Shown: in pieces, positions 62,839-64,000 of the stretch | Layout: every line of letters starts with the position of its first letter | How positions within the stretch are numbered: the first letter of the stretch is position 1 | Source of the DNA: Onthomorpha sp937906975 | GTDB taxonomy: Bacteria; Bacteroidota; Bacteroidia; Bacteroidales; P3 | Assembly (NCBI GenBank): GCA_045614605.1 | Contig: JAZLDH010000005.1 | Coordinates: 1 to 64,000, forward strand | Length of the DNA: 64,000 bases | Reading direction: 5' to 3' | Made by a program: the position numbers and the translations under genes | The notes under the pieces: model-generated | What the model was told of the DNA's origin: nothing | Seen by the model: the letters and a program-made list of their open reading frames with translations, nothing else | Database searches by the model: none

Positions 62839-62842
62839 TTTC

Positions 62843-62873
62843 TTTGGCTATTGTGAACTTATTTGTATTTTTG
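62843..62873 (+). promoter_or_regulatory. Promoter of the deoxynucleoside kinase gene
   Basis: TTTG at 62843-62846, 19 bases, TATTTTTG at 62866-62873. ATG 62912 is 38 bases downstream. Confidence 0.75.
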
Positions 62874-62911
62874 CAAGAATTATGTTTTTATATCTTTAAT
62901 ATAACAGAGGT

Positions 62912-63523
62912 ATGCACGTAGCAATTGCAGGAAATATCGGTAGTGGAAAGACAACTCTAACAGAGTTGTTAGCAAAGCAATTTAAATGGACTCCTATCTA
63001 TGAGCAAATGGACGACAATCCTTATATTGCTAATTTTTATGAAGATATGCGTAGATGGTCTTTTAATTTGCAGGTTTATTTTCTGCATAAGAGATTCAAA
63101 TATGTAATAGATTCAAGAAACACTTACGACAATATTGTTCAAGATAGAACATTGTATGAGGACGCTTACATATTTGCTCCGAATTTGCATGCAATGGGAC
63201 TTATGAATACAAGAGATTTTGAAACATATAGGGCATTGTTTGATTTAATGGAAAGCTTTATTAAACCGCCTGATTTGTTAATTTATCTAAAAGCCTCAGT
63301 CCCTACGCTAATTAGGCAGATTGAAAGAAGGGGAAGAGAATATGAAAGTTCTATTCGCCTGGATTATATTACCTCTTTAAATAATAGATATAATTCTTGG
63401 ATAGAGGGATATTCAAATCGTAAACTTATTATAAATATGGACGATTTGAATATTACAGATAACCCAAAGGATTTGGGATTTGTGGTAGATAGTATTAACG
63501 CTGAAATAAACGGTTTGTTTTAA
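62912..63523 (+). CDS. Deoxynucleoside kinase (dNK family)
   Basis: A 203-residue kinase that phosphorylates deoxynucleosides with ATP in the salvage pathway. The P-loop is AIAGNIGSGKTTLTELLA; the ERS-like motif is QDRTLYEDAYIFA, and the LID region has IERRGREYESSIRLDYITSLNNRYNSW. It resembles the dAK/dGK-type enzymes of Bacteroidetes and Firmicutes; base preference cannot be read. kdsB starts 2 bases after its stop. Confidence 0.9.
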   Translation: MHVAIAGNIGSGKTTLTELLAKQFKWTPIYEQMDDNPYIANFYEDMRRWSFNLQVYFLHKRFKYVIDSRNTYDNIVQDRTLYEDAYIFAPNLHAMGLMNTRDFETYRALFDLMESFIKPPDLLIYLKASVPTLIRQIERRGREYESSIRLDYITSLNNRYNSWIEGYSNRKLIINMDDLNITDNPKDLGFVVDSINAEINGLF

Positions 63524-63525
63524 CA

Positions 63526-64000
63526 ATGAAAACAATTGCAATAATCCCCGCTCGCTATGCAAGTAGCCGATTTGAAGGAAAGCCTTTGGCTCTTTTAAAC
63601 GGTAAGCCTATGGTTATGTGGGTTTATGAGGCGGTTAAGCAGTCGCAGTTGTTTGATAAGGTTGTTGTTGCTACAGATGATAGCCGTATTTTTGATACTG
63701 TGCAGGCTATGAATGGAGTTGCAATGATGACAAGCGAGAGTCATAGTTGTGGCACTCAGCGTTGTGAGGAGGTTGTACAGACTTTGTCTTCTTTGGGAGA
63801 GGTTTATGATGTTGTTGTAAATATTCAGGGTGATGAGCCTTTGATTAATAAAGAGCAATTGGAGTTAATTCTTTCTTGTTTTGATAGTGATAGGGTAGAA
63901 ATCGCTACTTTGTCAAAGATAATAAATGAAGAGAAAGATGTAACTGATTCTAATGTAGTGAAAGTCGTTGCCTCAAAGGGTAGGGCTTTGTATTTTTCTC
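63526..64000 (+). CDS. kdsB: 3-deoxy-manno-octulosonate cytidylyltransferase (5' part; runs off the window)
   Basis: The first 158 residues are present. The enzyme makes CMP-Kdo for the lipopolysaccharide core. It starts IAIIPARYASSRFEGKPLALLNGKPM and has VVVATDDSRI and VVNIQGDEPLIN, the standard family blocks. The usual SGTDR segment is replaced here by CGTQR, within the stretch SHSCGTQRCEEV; related Bacteroidetes may share this. It is cotranscribed with the kinase gene. Confidence 0.93.
   Translation, partial: MKTIAIIPARYASSRFEGKPLALLNGKPMVMWVYEAVKQSQLFDKVVVATDDSRIFDTVQAMNGVAMMTSESHSCGTQRCEEVVQTLSSLGEVYDVVVNIQGDEPLINKEQLELILSCFDSDRVEIATLSKIINEEKDVTDSNVVKVVASKGRALYFS

Noticed and set aside
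63595..63858. Minus-strand gene opposite kdsB
   Set aside because: It is contained fully within conserved kdsB coding sequence and has no recognisable features.

Overview
The window is about 33% G+C by eye and reads as chromosome from an anaerobic member of the Bacteroidales. Supporting signs are promoters of the Bacteroidetes type (TTTG, 19-20 bases, TAnnTTTG), scarce Shine-Dalgarno sites, a SprA-type outer-membrane translocon of the type IX secretion system (T9SS), two likely T9SS cargo proteins (sorting domains of type A and type B), the folP-cdaA pair, and the rimP-nusA-infB operon. Genus and species cannot be fixed from the sequence alone.

Layout. 1-5.7 kb: the end of a membrane protein, a di-iron (YtfE/RIC-like) LuxR regulator, tRNA-Phe, a lytic transglycosylase, and an operon joining a 702-residue exported protein to a nucleoid-associated protein. 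5.7-13.1 kb: housekeeping genes (enolase, L28, thioesterase, S21, XerC-type recombinase, HPF) and a 1150-residue protein that I read as a probable diphosphate-dependent PEP carboxykinase. 13.1-17.4 kb: RhuM-family protein, small membrane protein, BspA-type leucine-rich T9SS cargo, then an intergenic region with 21-bp phased dyads. 17.4-29.2 kb: an LptF/G permease with two glycosyltransferases; c-di-AMP cyclase and folate synthesis; a DUF1599 / DoxX / ABC permease operon; exported nitroreductase; CoA-transferase; ruvX-def-lipoprotein. 29.2-34.1 kb: rimP-nusA-infB and tRNA-Arg(CCU).

34.1-39.5 kb is the accessory part: a membrane-anchored 1010-residue protein with two predicted PD-(D/E)XK nuclease domains, a DUF4143 ATPase and an orphan lipoprotein, with near-identical promoter and intergenic repeats and a 32-bp tandem repeat. 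39.5-50 kb: putative metallopeptidase lipoprotein, outer-membrane barrel, sprA and ruvA. 50-64 kb: panB, yraN, an LD-carboxypeptidase, mfd, a T9SS type B cargo, a TPR protein, sbcD-sbcC, a deoxynucleoside kinase and the start of kdsB.

The most unusual signals are: (1) arrays of TTCC/GGAA dyads with an exact 21-bp period in four intergenic regions, mostly upstream of envelope or secretion genes; (2) the two-nuclease membrane protein in a repeat-bounded segment beside a tRNA gene; (3) the fusion of a RIC-type di-iron domain to a LuxR DNA-binding domain; (4) large shifts of coding-strand composition inside single long genes. All functional assignments are from reading the sequence; no database search was run.
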